Source: Sanghuangporus weigelae (Eukaryota > Basidiomycota > Agaricomycetes > Hymenochaetales > Hymenochaetaceae). From it: a stretch of DNA of 64,000 nt. Below the pieces are notes generated by a model. It saw only the letters and a program-made list of their open reading frames with translations. It was not told the DNA's origin and did not search any database. Shown in pieces: positions 22,354-34,482 of the stretch (positions are counted from its first letter, which is position 1; each line of letters begins with the position of its first letter). The DNA is taken from the NCBI GenBank assembly GCA_033182465.1, contig CP137322.1, positions 496,001-560,000 on the forward strand. Reading direction: 5' to 3'. Position numbers and translations under genes: made by a program.

Positions 22354-24006
22354 ATGGCATGTGATGTAGACTCCGTCGCGCTCTGTCCTTTCGAAGGACC
22401 CGAAAAACTACTTGAGATCTGGTTCGCGCCTGGGCCGTCGTACGTCCCCGACGCGTCCACCGCGCATAATGGCAGAAGCGGCCTGCGCGCCGTCGAAAGG
22501 AAGGTCTGGGAAGACATGCTAGACATCGTAAAGTGTAAAATCCTCAGCGTCATATATGGCGAAGAAATGGATGCCTACCTCCTCAGGTTCGTCTGGCTGG
22601 TTTTTGCCTTTGTTTTGACCGAAAAGGAAACTGTATCGACTCATACTTCCTTTTCTTTTAATTTGTTGGTATGCAGTGAATCATCGTTCTTCATATCACC
22701 GCACCGCCTCATCTTGAAAACCTGTGGTACGACGCTCAATTTGCTTGGCCTCCCGCGTATCCTAGCAATCGCTCGCGAGCACGCCGGGTTGCCCGCTGTA
22801 TACCAATGCTTCTACTCGCGCAAGGCATTCATGTTTCCAGACAAACAGCTTGGTCCGCACCGTGACTGGGGTCTTGAGGTTGAGTTTCTCGATCGCCTTT
22901 TTGAGCATGGATCCGCCTACACCGTAGGCAAAGTCAATCAACACGGCGACCATTGGTTGCTCTACATGACGAGCCCCGAGGATATGAGCTCGGGAAGCGG
23001 AACAGACATGAGCTCTCTCGCTTCGTCTCTCTGCATTTCAGATGCAGTTGTCAAGACCAAAATGAGAACCAGAGAGGAGAACTGGGCTATCGTAGGTCGC
23101 GCGGGACTTTACACGCTCCCGCTCCTTCCGCCTTCGCAGCAAGACTACACGATTGAGATCCTCATGACGCATCTCTCCCCTCGTGCGCGTGCGGCGTTCT
23201 TCACACCTGACTCTGTTGACCCGTGCTGCACGGACGGGGAGCACTCGCCCGGCGTCTACGCACTCAATCTCTCAGACGACCTCGGAATAACCGACATCTT
23301 CCCGCGTCACCGCACTGAACTTGATGCGTATTCATTCACTCCGTGCGGTTATTCCGCCAATGCGCTCATCCACTGGGGAGATGCGCCTGGTGCTCCACAA
23401 CTGGTCGATGAGGACCTCGACGATTCCGAAAAGAAGATCGGAGAAGGGTACTATACGATCCACGTCACACCCGAGGAAGGCTGGTCATACGCGTCTTTTG
23501 AGTGCAACGTCCCGCTCGCGTCGCGCCGCAAATGCACAAATGACAGAGGCGAAGCAACAGATAACGCAGATGACATTCCCGACTTGCGCACACTCATCCG
23601 CCGCGTCGTGCGTATCTTCGAGCCAGGCAAGATTACTATGACGCTCTTCGTCCAATCACGCGGTGACGGGTACGATGACGAGGAGGACGAGGAGGACGAT
23701 GGTGAGAAAGAAATCGCGGTCGAAGCCGCCCAGCGGGCCTTCAAAGCCGCACTCACGCGCCTCCCCAAGGCCTCTCGTGGCTCTTCACCCAGCACTGCCG
23801 TAAACCATGAAACAGGAGGACCAGCCCGCATCACACTTCAGAACGGAAGCGAAGATACCTCGGTGATGTCCTTCGCAGCGAATCATGGGGACGGACTCGG
23901 GTGTGCGTGGGCGCCTGTTTACGACAGAGTGTACAAACGCATGGATAAGATCAATTACGAGTTCGGCGGATACGACCTCGCTTTTGCAAGCTTCGAAGCA
24001 CTTTGA
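22354..24006 (+). CDS. SPE2: S-adenosylmethionine decarboxylase proenzyme
   Basis: Pyruvoyl enzyme that makes decarboxylated AdoMet, the aminopropyl donor for spermidine and spermine. Exons are 22354-22586 and 22677-24006 (about 520 residues). Motifs are FEGPEKLLEIWF near the start, the processing site YLLSESSFFISPHRLILKTC (cleavage between Glu and the second Ser of SES), CGTTLNLL, and YCxxTPEEGWSYASFE-like residues HVTPEEGWSYASFECN toward the C-terminus. The 90-nt intron splits the codon for the first Ser of the cleavage motif; its length is a multiple of three and it has no in-frame stop. The protein is longer than yeast Spe2 (396 residues), partly because of an acidic insertion (DDEEDEEDDGEKE) before the C-terminal part. 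Regulation by polyamines through the upstream frames is plausible. Confidence 0.95.
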   Translation: MACDVDSVALCPFEGPEKLLEIWFAPGPSYVPDASTAHNGRSGLRAVERKVWEDMLDIVKCKILSVIYGEEMDAYLLRFVWLVFAFVLTEKETVSTHTSFSFNLLVCSESSFFISPHRLILKTCGTTLNLLGLPRILAIAREHAGLPAVYQCFYSRKAFMFPDKQLGPHRDWGLEVEFLDRLFEHGSAYTVGKVNQHGDHWLLYMTSPEDMSSGSGTDMSSLASSLCISDAVVKTKMRTREENWAIVGRAGLYTLPLLPPSQQDYTIEILMTHLSPRARAAFFTPDSVDPCCTDGEHSPGVYALNLSDDLGITDIFPRHRTELDAYSFTPCGYSANALIHWGDAPGAPQLVDEDLDDSEKKIGEGYYTIHVTPEEGWSYASFECNVPLASRRKCTNDRGEATDNADDIPDLRTLIRRVVRIFEPGKITMTLFVQSRGDGYDDEEDEEDDGEKEIAVEAAQRAFKAALTRLPKASRGSSPSTAVNHETGGPARITLQNGSEDTSVMSFAANHGDGLGCAWAPVYDRVYKRMDKINYEFGGYDLAFASFEAL

Positions 24007-27000
24007 TCTCGTCTGCTCAGGATTTTTCGGACCTGGTCTAACCATTCAGGCCTGCACATCAAATTTGTTCTGACATATACCCGTCTGTATCTACTCCGCG
24101 CTGCGCAAAATTTTGATATGTTGATTGAGAGGAAGCGCAAAGATCGTTCCTCGTTGCTTATTAATAGCAAAAGCCTATTTATTCATTGCTGATTGTAGAT
24201 GCTTTGTTCTATCCTTGAAAATCGTCTCTTCTCTTCGTTTTGTTAGTGCCTGTAAAAAGGACTTGAAACTGCGCTGATGAATGCATGTAATTGTGCCACT
24301 TACTTTCGTCCGACCCGCGCATCACCAGTGAGCAAACGTCCTCCAATTTCTCCGCGGGGGCAACTCGAAACCATACCTTAATCTTCGTTATCAGAAGCCA
24401 ACAAAGTAGCGAGGTACCAGAACGGTAATAGTGAAGGAAGCCTGTACGAGCATCATCTGCGAAGCCACAAAATCCGCTTCATCCCTTATTGCTCGGCGCC
24501 TCGGTACATCGGAGAGCTGCTTATTGATAGCTGATGACAAGAACATATTCTGATCAACGTAAGTGCTCGTAAGTGTCGGAATTTTGTCCTATTCGCAGAG
24601 TAAAAGAAGCAACAAGAAGAGCTTTAGAAGGCCCGATAAACGGGCTTAAAACAAAATCCTGGTGGAGTAATGTTGCCAGAGGGTCCTCAGTGTCGACATC
24701 ACCGCTCATTTGAAAAGCCATAGCGTCGGAGACATCGTACGTATAGAAGCTATTCATCAATTCAAAGCATATTCGCCATGTCCGTTCGGGGCCGGGCAAG
24801 AGCTCTTTGAACAAAGCTCGCTCCTCTTCCTTTGCAAAAGCCACAATCATACAGGAAGATTGCGATCCCTGCATAAAACTTGTGCAGTTTCATCTGTGTG
24901 ATCATCTGCGCTGATACATCGCTCAAAGCAAGTCTGAACACCGATATAAATTGAAGTCAGAATTTTACCGCGTATTTTTCCACTTAGGTTAACCTCGATT
25001 GTAAGGTATGCACCAAACATCGCTGGGATAGAAGGAAGAATACCGAGAACCTAACAACCAGTATCAGTGATGCTAAATTTTCAGCCAAGGTAGTCCCAAT
25101 GGTGCTCGGAAGACAAAGTTCATGACGACACCAAAACCTTGAAGTTTGATAAACGAACCTGCAGCTAGGAGAGTTTGAGTTGTAGTTACGTTTTAATCCG
25201 ATAGTCTCCAGACGCAAGTCTACATCCGCGCAATTCACTAGAATTCACTATCCTACAGAGTAAATCAATATGCAATCCTAAACGTAAAGAAATATCTTGG
25301 CCTAATTACAACGCCCATGTGTGCGATAGTGCTGTATTTCAGCGGCCTCGGTCCCTGGAAGCTTATCAGGGCTAGAACTGCCTTCAATAGTGGGAGATTT
25401 TCATCCCATCCCACTGCGGGATCTCGTCATGGTATGGTATCCATCTTGGCTGGGATTAGCATAAATCAATTCAAAGACTTCCATGCGTTAAGAGTGCACC
25501 CGAAGTTCTTATCTTGTTATACACTGAGCGCTTGTCGACGACTCGGAGCAAGAAAAATTAATCCACCACGAGCCGCTAGACATTGAACAGGCATAGTAAA
25601 TGTCAATCGCAGCGCGAGCTTCCGAATAATCTAACACGGTATCGCGCAACTTTCCGAAGCAAAATAGTATTATTCGGCGCTTGAAGGTATTGCAGAGGGT
25701 GGTAGTTAGGAGTCAGGAGGTGGCAGGAGTTTGGCGCGATAGGTTCTGTTTTCCTTTATTTGTCTTTGCCGAACACGGCATTCATTTCCCGAATTGGAAC
25801 TGGATTGATTCGGCGCTTCCCCTTCGATAATTGAAAATACAGTAATATTCATCTCCGTTAATATTTAGACACTTTGATGTGCCCGACATTTATTAGTATC
25901 TCCGTTCCCTTTCTTTTCAGACGGATGCAAAGATACCGATGAATTCCGCTGTCTCTTGTGACATACAGCAGGCATAACTTTTCACTCTTCATCCGAGAAA
26001 ATGCCCAATTAGTATAGCCGCTCTTCATGCTCGACAGGACTTCGCCTCGTTGGTTATCTGAACGGTCACATTTGTGTCCAGGGTGAAACACATTTCTTGT
26101 ACTGTGAGCTACCTTAGCACCTGAAATCGTAAATGTCATTCATCCGACGGATCGCAACATCGGATCTAAGGAGCAGACCACCGGAGGACGTGAAGGCCGA
26201 GACATATCGGAAAACGAATAGCTTGATTGATGCAAACTTTCCACACCAGACAATAGTTCAGTTAATTTGCATTGGTTTGTTTGATTTTGGTGAACTTGAC
26301 CCTTCATAGCGGATCCCGGTGTGCCCATATCGCAATATGTTCTTACAAGTCCAAACGGAGGATTTAGTCTTCAGGTGCTTCATCCGCAGCCGAGAGGTTC
26401 GGGAATAGCCTTGCGGACCAGATGAAAGAACTCAACCTTGTTGCGGACCTATCAACTTGATTTCAGAGATGATACGTCAATTCCATATAAACACAACTTC
26501 TGAGAAGAGCGTGCCCTTGTCCACCGAAGACAAAGGACCATTGATTTTGGGTGCAAGATTGTTGGCCCTTAACGAAGGGGAGGTGAAACGCACAATGAAT
26601 CAACGTCAGGATCGGCCAGCGCGCAAGCTGTGTTCGATATTATAGAGAGCGAGCCTCCGGATCGAGGGCATGGAACGTCAGAACTAGCCCGACAACAATG
26701 AATCAAGAGGGTGCCCACGAGGCTGCTTGTTGTGGAGAGTACGATTGGTTCATTTGTCTGGTTGACGTGTAGTAAGACCTAGAGCCACACATCCATTAAT
26801 ATTGTTTGCGGCGGTAGACGATCACATCGGTTAGGGTTGTCTCGTATCACGACCGCCAACAACGTCGTTTCTGTGTCAACATTCCTGTTGCCCTCGTTTC
26901 ACCTCATGTGAGTCCGGTTACAGCAATAGCCTCGTCGAGGTGTATTCACATTTAGACTATCTCGTAAATTTACTTGGCTATCCAAGAGAAGGACCTTCCA

Positions 27001-27406
27001 AAGCAAGAGAAGATAGCAGTGCGAAGACGAGATCTATGTATTCAATGTGCAATTTAATTTGATGTCTATCTCTGCAAACAACTGCGCGGACGAGGGCATC
27101 AAATCGAACGAGTCGCTATTTGAACTTCCATCATGCGGTGTTCTGGCTGCGCGTGCAACCGGCACGCCGCTTTGTAATTCGATAGTTAAACACTGCTTCG
27201 TGGTTCTAGTGCAGAAGTCGTGTTTACACACTTCTTGTAAGGAGAAGCCGAGACGCTTCGAGTCGCTGTTTTTGTCTTTAGGGTTATGTGCTTCTCGAGA
27301 AGACTCGCATCCACCATAATAGTCGGCGGCGTCCCTCTCGTTTAGAGTTTTCTGCCCACTTTGATCCTGCTAGCTTCTTCAGCAACTTATAACAATCAAA
27401 TACTCA
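24007..27406. other. Gene-poor 3.4-kb region
   Basis: No gene can be supported here. Several short open frames exist. The longest is on the minus strand at 24554-24874 (106 codons, containing ELLPGPERTWRICFELMNSF), and a further minus-strand stretch at 24984-25238 could be joined to it by introns, but no known domain appears. The region has lower GC and more stops than its neighbours. It may hold a decayed gene, a non-coding transcript or lineage-specific sequence. No terminal repeats, transposase or reverse-transcriptase motifs were seen. Confidence 0.5.
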
Positions 27407-28987
27407 ATGAACGTTGTGCGCCTGTCTCCCGCGAGTCCAACAGCAGATCTTCGGGCCTTGCAGGAGGTCTCGGATTTTGCTTGGACGGATATGGGTTGGG
27501 GAGGAGAGGATCGCTGGACGTATCGTAAACTCACCAATGAGGAAGTAACACAGGAGCTGCATCGCATAGCTCATCATGGCATAAACGGAAACGTTGACTA
27601 CGTCACGTTTCAGCCATGCACATTGTACGAGGCGCGCTCGCAAGATCGCTTCGTCATACAACACTGGGACTTTCCTGACGGACATTGGACATTTTCTGCG
27701 ATCTTTGACGGTAAGTGCAACGTTTCCTTTGTCTCGGGCCCTCATGAGAATAATATAATCCGAAGGCCACGGTTCACATGGCACTGTTGATTATGTGGTG
27801 GAACATTTGCCTGCTCGGGTGAGAAGTGCTTTGCATGGCACGCTTGCACGAGGGCCAGCCTCTTCGGCGACAATCTCTCATATTCTCAGCGAAGCAATTA
27901 TCGAGGTCGATCATGCGCTCATGCGAGACTTTCAGCATCTATTCCCTGGCGGACGGGACGAATTGGCTCGTCTTAGCGACAACCAGATAGACGCGGTGAC
28001 GAAGACCAAAACTGGCACATATTCTCAGAATGTCCTTCGTTGTATGGAGGGATCAACGGCGCTTCTGACCCTCATGGACCCCTCCGGTACTCATATTTGG
28101 ATAGCTAATCTCGGGGACTGTCGAGCTGGTAAGACCTTTTGCCCATCTAATTTTAGTAACTGCTCGCGAGGCAGAGGCGTATGGATGTCCATTCTCACCT
28201 ATACATTTAGTGCTCATCTCGAGAAAGCCTGGAGGGGGGTTCTCTGCTCGAAGAGTGACTGAAGTACACAACGGCGGGAATGTGCACGAGCTTCAGCGTA
28301 TTAGAAACGAACATCCCGGCGAAAGAGAATGCGTCGTTAACGACCGCGTATTAGGCTTCTTGGCACCAACCCGAGGTGAGTAGTACGGGTAAATGGAAGA
28401 CGGAGTGCTCACACCGCGACTGTTGTTCTAATGACAAAGCATTGGGCGACGCCTGGATGAAGCTACCCGCTATTTGCTCACGCCGCGTACTCAAGCGTAC
28501 AAACGAGTTTTGGGCGCGCGGCATCTCAGACCAGCATGTTAATCGATTAAAGACGCCGCCCTATGTCTCAAACGTCCCTCAGGTGTTTCATCATAAGCTG
28601 CGTAAAAGCACTAGGCGTTCGGGCCATCAACGGCACGGCTCTCAGAACTCGCACTCAGCTAGCGATCAGGGAGAGGAAGATGTGGCACTCTTGCTCTGCT
28701 CCGACGGTCTCGTGGATCTGTATGAGGACCAGGATCTAGGAGAGGACTATTATCTAAAGCGCTGGGCCGCCTTGATCGGAGAGGTCATTAGCAATTCGTC
28801 GTCACCCAGCTCATCGATCTCCCGTTCCGCTCCGGAAAGAAATGGAAGCCGCTGGAACACAGCAGTACACGTCCTACGCGATGCAATAGGCGGAGATGAT
28901 CTCTCGCGGGCGTCAGCAAACCTGACTGTCGAGATGGAGGAACGCTGGATAGATGATACCACTATACTCGTGCATAAATTCACGTAA
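27407..28987 (+). CDS. PP2C-family (PPM) protein phosphatase
   Basis: Metal-dependent Ser/Thr phosphatase. Exons are 27407-27710, 27766-28128, 28211-28375 and 28440-28987; all three introns are phase 1. Motifs in order: SQDRFVIQHW; FSAIFDG spliced to HGSHGTVDYVVEHL (metal-binding DGH); CMEGSTALLTLMDPSGTHIW; IANLGDCRAVLISRKPGGGF; RVLGFLAPTRALGDAWMKLP; LLLCSDGLVDLYED (the DG metal ligand); and WIDDTTILVHKF at the C-terminus (D-D). The architecture and the long insertion before the last motifs resemble the pyruvate-dehydrogenase-phosphatase-like PP2C group of fungi, but no clear mitochondrial presequence is visible, so the substrate is not assigned. It converges with the WBP4-like gene. Confidence 0.92.
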
Positions 28988-29492
28988 GATCGGAATGGCA
29001 TCCATCTCCAAAATCATGGACCAATAGCTTGATTTGGAATTTCATTCTTTTTGTTCCTTTGTAAACTCTCCAGGTTCTCAATCTTGAGACCATAGAATCT
29101 CTCATATAGACGGCGTATACAAAATGGTGTTTCTTGTAATGCATTTCGTTTAAGCCAGGTACGAGATCGCAGGGATCCGCAACGGCAATGTGACAAAAGG
29201 ACACACGTATCGCTTGAATTGGCTGAGTCTTTTCGCATGCTTGGGCTGCCGTAAACATTCAGATACGGCAAATCAGGTGGAGTATAATGGCCATACTGAC
29301 CTCCAACAGATAGAAGCGTGAATTAAAAATAGCGATATTGCTCGGATAATTTGATCTCTGATAGATACTCAACAGCCGGCACCGAGGAATCTTTGGAGAT
29401 AGAACATGCGAAGAGTTGTCGCAATTTTGACGAGCCCCTAATGTACATGCACCACGGTTGCGTAAGACGAAAACGGTTGTAGTTGCACATGA
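28988..29492. other. Convergent 3' flanks of the PP2C and WBP4-like genes
   Basis: 505 bp between two converging stop codons. It would hold both 3' UTRs; nothing else is seen. Confidence 0.6.
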
Positions 29493-30718
29493 CTACTCTC
29501 GCCTTCCGCGAGTACCAGAAGGTACTTTTCGTTTCCTGAACAATCCACCAGAAGAGTCAGAAGTCATCAAAGTCGTGGTTTCTTCCACCTTTATGCTCGG
29601 CTTGGCTGACGACACTTCATCGTCCGATGCTTCAACTTTCGTACCAACATCACTCTCCGACCGTCGAGGGCTAGTTGAATCTTGATGAAACTCGATGCGC
29701 TCGTCTTTCTTCTTAATTGAAGGATCCGCGTAGTTTGTAATGTTTTGCTCGCCGATTTCCTCATTTGTGCTTGTCTGCTTGTCATCCGCGGGCTCAATAG
29801 CACGTTTCCACCGCATCAGCTGCCATTTGGGTCTTTCCACTATCGAATTCTGCCCAGACATAATTTGCGTTTGCTTCTCGAGCTGCAACGTCTGCTTATG
29901 CTCAAAATCGTCAGTCGCGGTCGTGTCGTAGTCTTTCTTTACGTTGCGATGGTCTGGAACAGAAAGTTCGGCAGATTCTTCTTTTGTCTTTGATTTGAGC
30001 TTGATTGGTATGCTCCCGGGATCCCATATCTCGCCCAGTCCTGCGCCGATCGTCCGTTTACGCAACTTGAAGTGCCGCCCATCTTCGGTGTCTTCAGTCG
30101 ACGCTTCCACTTCGCGTTTTTGAGGCAGAGAGCCTGCAAGCACCTCATCTTTGGACCCCTCCTCGTTTGGAACTTGTGGATCATCAGGAAGTGGAGGGGG
30201 CGGCGGCACAACGACTTCCCATTCGCCAACGAGGGCCTGGGTTCTTCGACGTTCCATCTCGGCCTTTAGTCGCTCTTCATCTGGATCAGCAATTCCCAAA
30301 GACTGGGCGGTTGTATAGTCCGACCATACGGACGCCGGTCGTTCTGGCTTTTTAGAAGCTGCAGTAGAACGCGAAGCATCCGACTTTTGCGACGAGGACG
30401 ATGCATATGATGCGTGTCCGGCAGAGACATCCTGAGCAAATGCTGCATTGGCCGCCTGGAATACGCTTGAGCTAACTTTCGAAGAGAACCTGCCAAAGGA
30501 CTCCTTACCGCTTCAACGCGTGCCATTTCTCGTTTCTCTTCTTCCAGGTCCTTCTTTCTCCGTTCACCCTGTTTGTAAAGGTTTCTCACAAACCGCTCGC
30601 GATTTCCCTTATGTCGAAGTCCCGCTTCATGTTGGCGACGTGAAGGTGCATCGTCCGTAATGTATATGTCGCAGTATTTGCAGAAATATTTTTTATGCGA
30701 GACCCAGTACTCGGACAT
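29493..30718 (-). CDS. WBP4-like U1-type zinc-finger splicing factor
   Basis: Likely component of early spliceosomal complexes. The N-terminus is the matrin/U1-C type C2H2 finger: MSEYWVSHKKYFCKYCDIYI, then a His pair in RRQHEAGLRHKGNRERFV. This is the family start of WBP4/FBP21. It is followed by a charged coiled helix (RRKKDLEEEKREMARVEA), a Ser/Ala-rich linker (ASYASSSSQKSDASRS) and a proline run (VVPPPPPLPDD). The C-terminal region is long and charged. It ends LFRKRKVPSGTRGRRE, a basic motif common at the end of fungal homologues. No typical WW domains were recognised, unlike human WBP4. Two exons are supported: the first ends near 30510 after RVEA and the second starts AANAAFAQD. It is divergent from CDS1 with 202 bp between the starts. 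Confidence 0.8.
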
Positions 30719-30920
30719 GATGGTTAGGAGCTTATGCGTGACAGATCATCGTGTGACACAGAAATCACCTGCCAGTGGGACTGTCCAGATTAGGAAATGT
30801 ATATCCACGCGTCATCGTGCCAGAAACGCGTTACGTCCGTAGACGGCACAGAATACGTCCATGCAAAGACAGACACAGACTAGCGTTACGACTACCACCG
30901 ACGACGAGTGAAAAACGACG
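30719..30920. promoter_or_regulatory. Divergent promoter region WBP4-like / CDS1
   Basis: 202 bp between two opposite start codons (30718 minus, 30921 plus). No TATA box is evident. An ATG at 30731 on the + strand would open a short unrelated frame. Confidence 0.4.
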
Positions 30921-33141
30921 ATGAGCAAAAGACCGTCGTCCAAACTGACTTCGTCGTTTGCTTCGCGCACTGCATTTGATGCCCTCGCTGTATCCGACTC
31001 CGAAGAAGAGGAGGTGCAGGAGGAGCAAGAGGTGGAGGTCCCCCCTGCGTCTGACGTGTAAGCACACATTTTATAAATAAGATAAAAATTTCGATAACTT
31101 TTGCGTATGACAGAAAACCAAGCGTAGCAATGAATGAACCTCCAAGAGTTTCAAAGACGGCTCAGAAAAAGACCTCTCGTCAAGCGCGCCAGTCCAAGCA
31201 GGAAAAGAAGGCGAAGCGAAGCACTTCAATTTCTGCCTCTCCTGCACGTAGCCATGCAACGACGGATACGCAACTTCCTCCTGGTTCCCCGGGATCCCGA
31301 TTCAATCCTGTGGAAATCCCCCCCGAAACTGAGAGTGAAATGTCTGCTGTGCATGTGGATGCTGACGTACCCGAAAATGTCCCATCCTCTGTATCTGACA
31401 ACGTTGCTACCGGTCCAACACCGGAGGTGAACGGACACGCTCCTCATAGCGAGGCTGTGCCTTTAGAATCGCCTCCATTCTCAGCATCCGGGTCATCAAG
31501 CAAACCTGCAGCATTTCCTACGTCTCCAGTTGACATTGCCATGCGGAAAGCATCACAGAGTTTAGCCGTAAATCCACTTAGCCTTAAGACAGAGGCAATT
31601 CATGCTAGGCCCAAGGTGCCATCAGTCATTTCGGCTCTGGAACTAGATGATAAAGAGGTTGCCGAGAAATCCAAAAAAAGAGAGAGCTTCCTTGTTCGCA
31701 CTCGATGGACATTTATTATGATCGGAGGCTTCTTACGTGAGTAAGAATGTATTGAACGTACTCTATAATTTTTTGATCATGTTCTGTTCTGTGCTTTTAG
31801 TGTGCCTCCTGGGTGGACATGCGTATATGATCATGCTTGTGATGGTCTGCGAGACGCTTGTATACCGAGAAGTTACGGCGTTATTTACTTCCGTAAATCC
31901 AAAATCCCGCAGTGATAAATTGAAAGACAAGGATCCTTGGAGCAAGACATTGAACTGGTACTTCTTTGTTGTCGGCAACTTTTTCCTATATGGCGAAAGT
32001 ATCATTTACTACTTTAAAGTTTGTTTCTTTGCATTATCATATATATATTCATCTGACTTTCGTTTCCGACCCAGCACGTTGTCTTTGCCGACTGGCATTT
32101 CTCTCTCTTTGCAGCAAATCATCGTTTCACTAGCTTTACATTGTACATGATTGGTTTCGTAGGGTTCGTTGCTTCACTACAGCGGCAGTACCTCAAGTCG
32201 CAGTTTGGGTTGTTCTGCTGGGTGCATATGACTTTACTATTAATCGTTGTTTCGAGGTATTTTCCTTTTCAAGTCTTTTAAACCCACATTATTGACCATC
32301 ATACTCAGTCATTTCATTATGAACAACATCCTCGAGGGACTCATCTGGTTCTGGGTGCCCGCGTCTTTAGTCATTTGCAATGACATATTTGCCTATGTTT
32401 GGGGTATGTCGCACCCTTATTACACCGTAACGACAGACCTAAGTATTCCAATAGGAATCAGTATCGGGCGCACACCGCTCACTCAACTCTCTCCAAAAAA
32501 GACCGTTGAGGGCTTTATTGGGGCATTTTTCTCAACAATCGTCTTCGCGCAACTATGGGGGACGTTCTTCATGCGATTCCCTTATATGATCTGTCCCGCG
32601 CACAATCTCGGCCTGAATGCGTTCTCTGAAATCTCGTGTGCGCCGGATCCGGTGTTTCAATGGCATGCGTGGAAGATACCCGCGGCGCTGCGTGTGGTCC
32701 TACAGGCGTTGCCAGGGCTGCGTGGCGTCGAGACCGTTCCCTATACACCCTATCAGTTTCATTTATTGGTCATGAGCTGCTTCGCGTCGCTTGTTGCGCC
32801 CTTCGGAGGCTTCTTCGCGAGCGGATTTAAGCGCGCGTTTAACATTAAGGACTTTGGACACAGCATTCCCGGACATGGTGGTATGACCGATAGAATGGAT
32901 TGCCAGTATGTTTGAGGGTTCTTTTGGCTGGTGGTATTTAAGACTAATACAATCTCGACTGTTACTCAGGTTCCTAATGGGCATTTTCACATACGTCTAT
33001 TACAGCAGTCTGGTCAAGGAGCATCACGTAACCGTAGGACATGTCCTACAGTTGATTGTCTCCGGTCTCACGCTGGAGGAACAAATCGAGCTTATGGCCG
33101 ATTTCAAGCGCTACCTAGAAGGCCGAGGTGTTATCGTATGA
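30921..33141 (+). CDS. CDS1: Phosphatidate cytidylyltransferase (CDP-diacylglycerol synthase)
   Basis: Integral ER enzyme that makes CDP-diacylglycerol from phosphatidate and CTP, the branch point to PS, PI and cardiolipin. Exon 1 (from 30921) encodes MSKRPSSKLTSSFASRTAFD and an acidic run, and joins a long Lys/Ser/Pro-rich cytosolic region. The catalytic core begins FLVRTRWTFIMIGGFL, spliced to LCLLGGHAYMIML. Multiple membrane segments follow, with ISIGRTPLTQLSPKKTVEGF. The CDP-alcohol signature is fully present: SGFKRAFNIKDFGHSIPGHG, then GMTDRMDCQ. The protein ends ADFKRYLEGRGVIV. The hydrophilic N-terminus of roughly 240 residues is longer than in yeast Cds1; it may be regulatory or may partly reflect an annotation choice for the first exon. 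Confidence 0.93.
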
Positions 33142-33552
33142 TTCTTTGCTTCGCTATCAATGGGTCGAGAGAATGTGGATAATACACAACAGTTCGGAGA
33201 AAAGTAATGATTAATGAATAGTCTCAAATCACGTATGCTACTATGCATATGCATCCTTACTCTACGGGCCGAGCCTTCAAGTTCATCTAACTTGCCAATA
33301 TGACAATAATATAAAACCTTCACGGTCTGGAAGTCCCCCCAGCCCCGAATCAGTCGGACTGTGACGCATGTGTTGCGATGACGAAATTTTCTTTCTAACA
33401 TGGAACGTTGCTTCAGCTAACCGACAAGCTTGATGCAATAAATCATGCGGCGATAGATAGCATTTTTGGTGAATGTACAGATGTCAGTACAAGACCATGC
33501 TAATATTGCATGGTAGAGCGAAGCGAAGCCCTAGAGTATTAATATTGCTACT
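33142..33552. other. Convergent 3' flanks of CDS1 and RPS23
   Basis: 411 bp holding two 3' UTRs. A 96-codon minus-strand frame at 33111-33401 partly overlaps the CDS1 end and shows no domain. Confidence 0.6.
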
Positions 33553-34251
33553 TCATGAACGGGGTTTCTCCTGCAAGGATAAGTAAAGATCAATACAACA
33601 TCGACAGGAAAGGGGACGACTCGTACCTTCTTCTCCTTCCACAGAGCCAGGAGACCGACGCCGGATACCTTTACGACCTTGAATCGGACTCCAGGAATAT
33701 CACCCTTAGCCTTGCCACTACGACCGAAACCAGAGATGAGAACTTCGTCGTTCTCGTCGACAAAGTTTAAACAACCATCGTTCTAACGACCAGAAGAGTT
33801 AAAAAGAGTTAAAATTTGAGCAAAAGGACACAAAAAAAAAGAGAAACGCACCGGCACGAAAGCAGTGACCTTCTTGCCGTTTTTGATAAGCTGCACACGA
33901 ACGCATTTGCGGATAGCAGAGTTGGGCTGCTTCGCCTCAACGCCGACCTTCTCAAGGACGATGCCCTTCGCATGCGATGACCCACCCGTAGGTGAGGTCT
34001 TGTAGATGTTTCCAAGGGCGCGCTTCTTGTATCCCTTGTCCGCCTGTACGTACATCGGGACAGAATCGGTCAGTCAACCTGGTTTGATGGATGTCGCTTG
34101 AGTTGGAGATAGAACGTACCCAGCGGTTCTCGCGGCGGTCATTGCGAAGTTTACGCGCTGCTTGAAGTCCACGGGGTTTGTTGGCTATAATGATCCGATA
34201 TTAACATCGTCCGCCACAGCGAAGAGAGGGCGGCAGCGACTTACAGCCCAT
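33553..34251 (-). CDS. RPS23: 40S ribosomal protein S23 (uS12)
   Basis: Universal small-subunit protein at the decoding centre. Exon 1 is very short (MG plus one base, start 34251) and joins by a phase-1 intron to give the N-terminus [20 protein letters not shown]. The following exons read [40 protein letters not shown] (with the PNS loop at the decoding site), [20 protein letters not shown] and ALWKEKK, spliced to EKPRS and the stop. The coding part is near-identical to animal and fungal S23 by memory of the family. The presence of several introns, one immediately after the start codon, is usual for fungal ribosomal-protein genes. Confidence 0.97.
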
Positions 34252-34482
34252 TGTTGCTTGCTGATAGCGACGACGAACGGGCGATCGGCTATTTCCAAAG
34301 CACGCGCCAAAACTGCTGTATAGTTTTGTAATTTGGCAACACTTTCTCACGATTACACCTTGCTTCAATACATCATACAAGTATGCCCATAACAAAAATC
34401 TTTGATGATCCTACTCTTACATATCTGTTATTCAAAATCTTCGCGAAGCCACTGCTGGACGCAAAACTATGCACGAGTGCAC

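Noticed and set aside
26830-26845. TTAGGG-like sequence suggesting a telomere relic
   Set aside because: Only a single unit; no tandem array.
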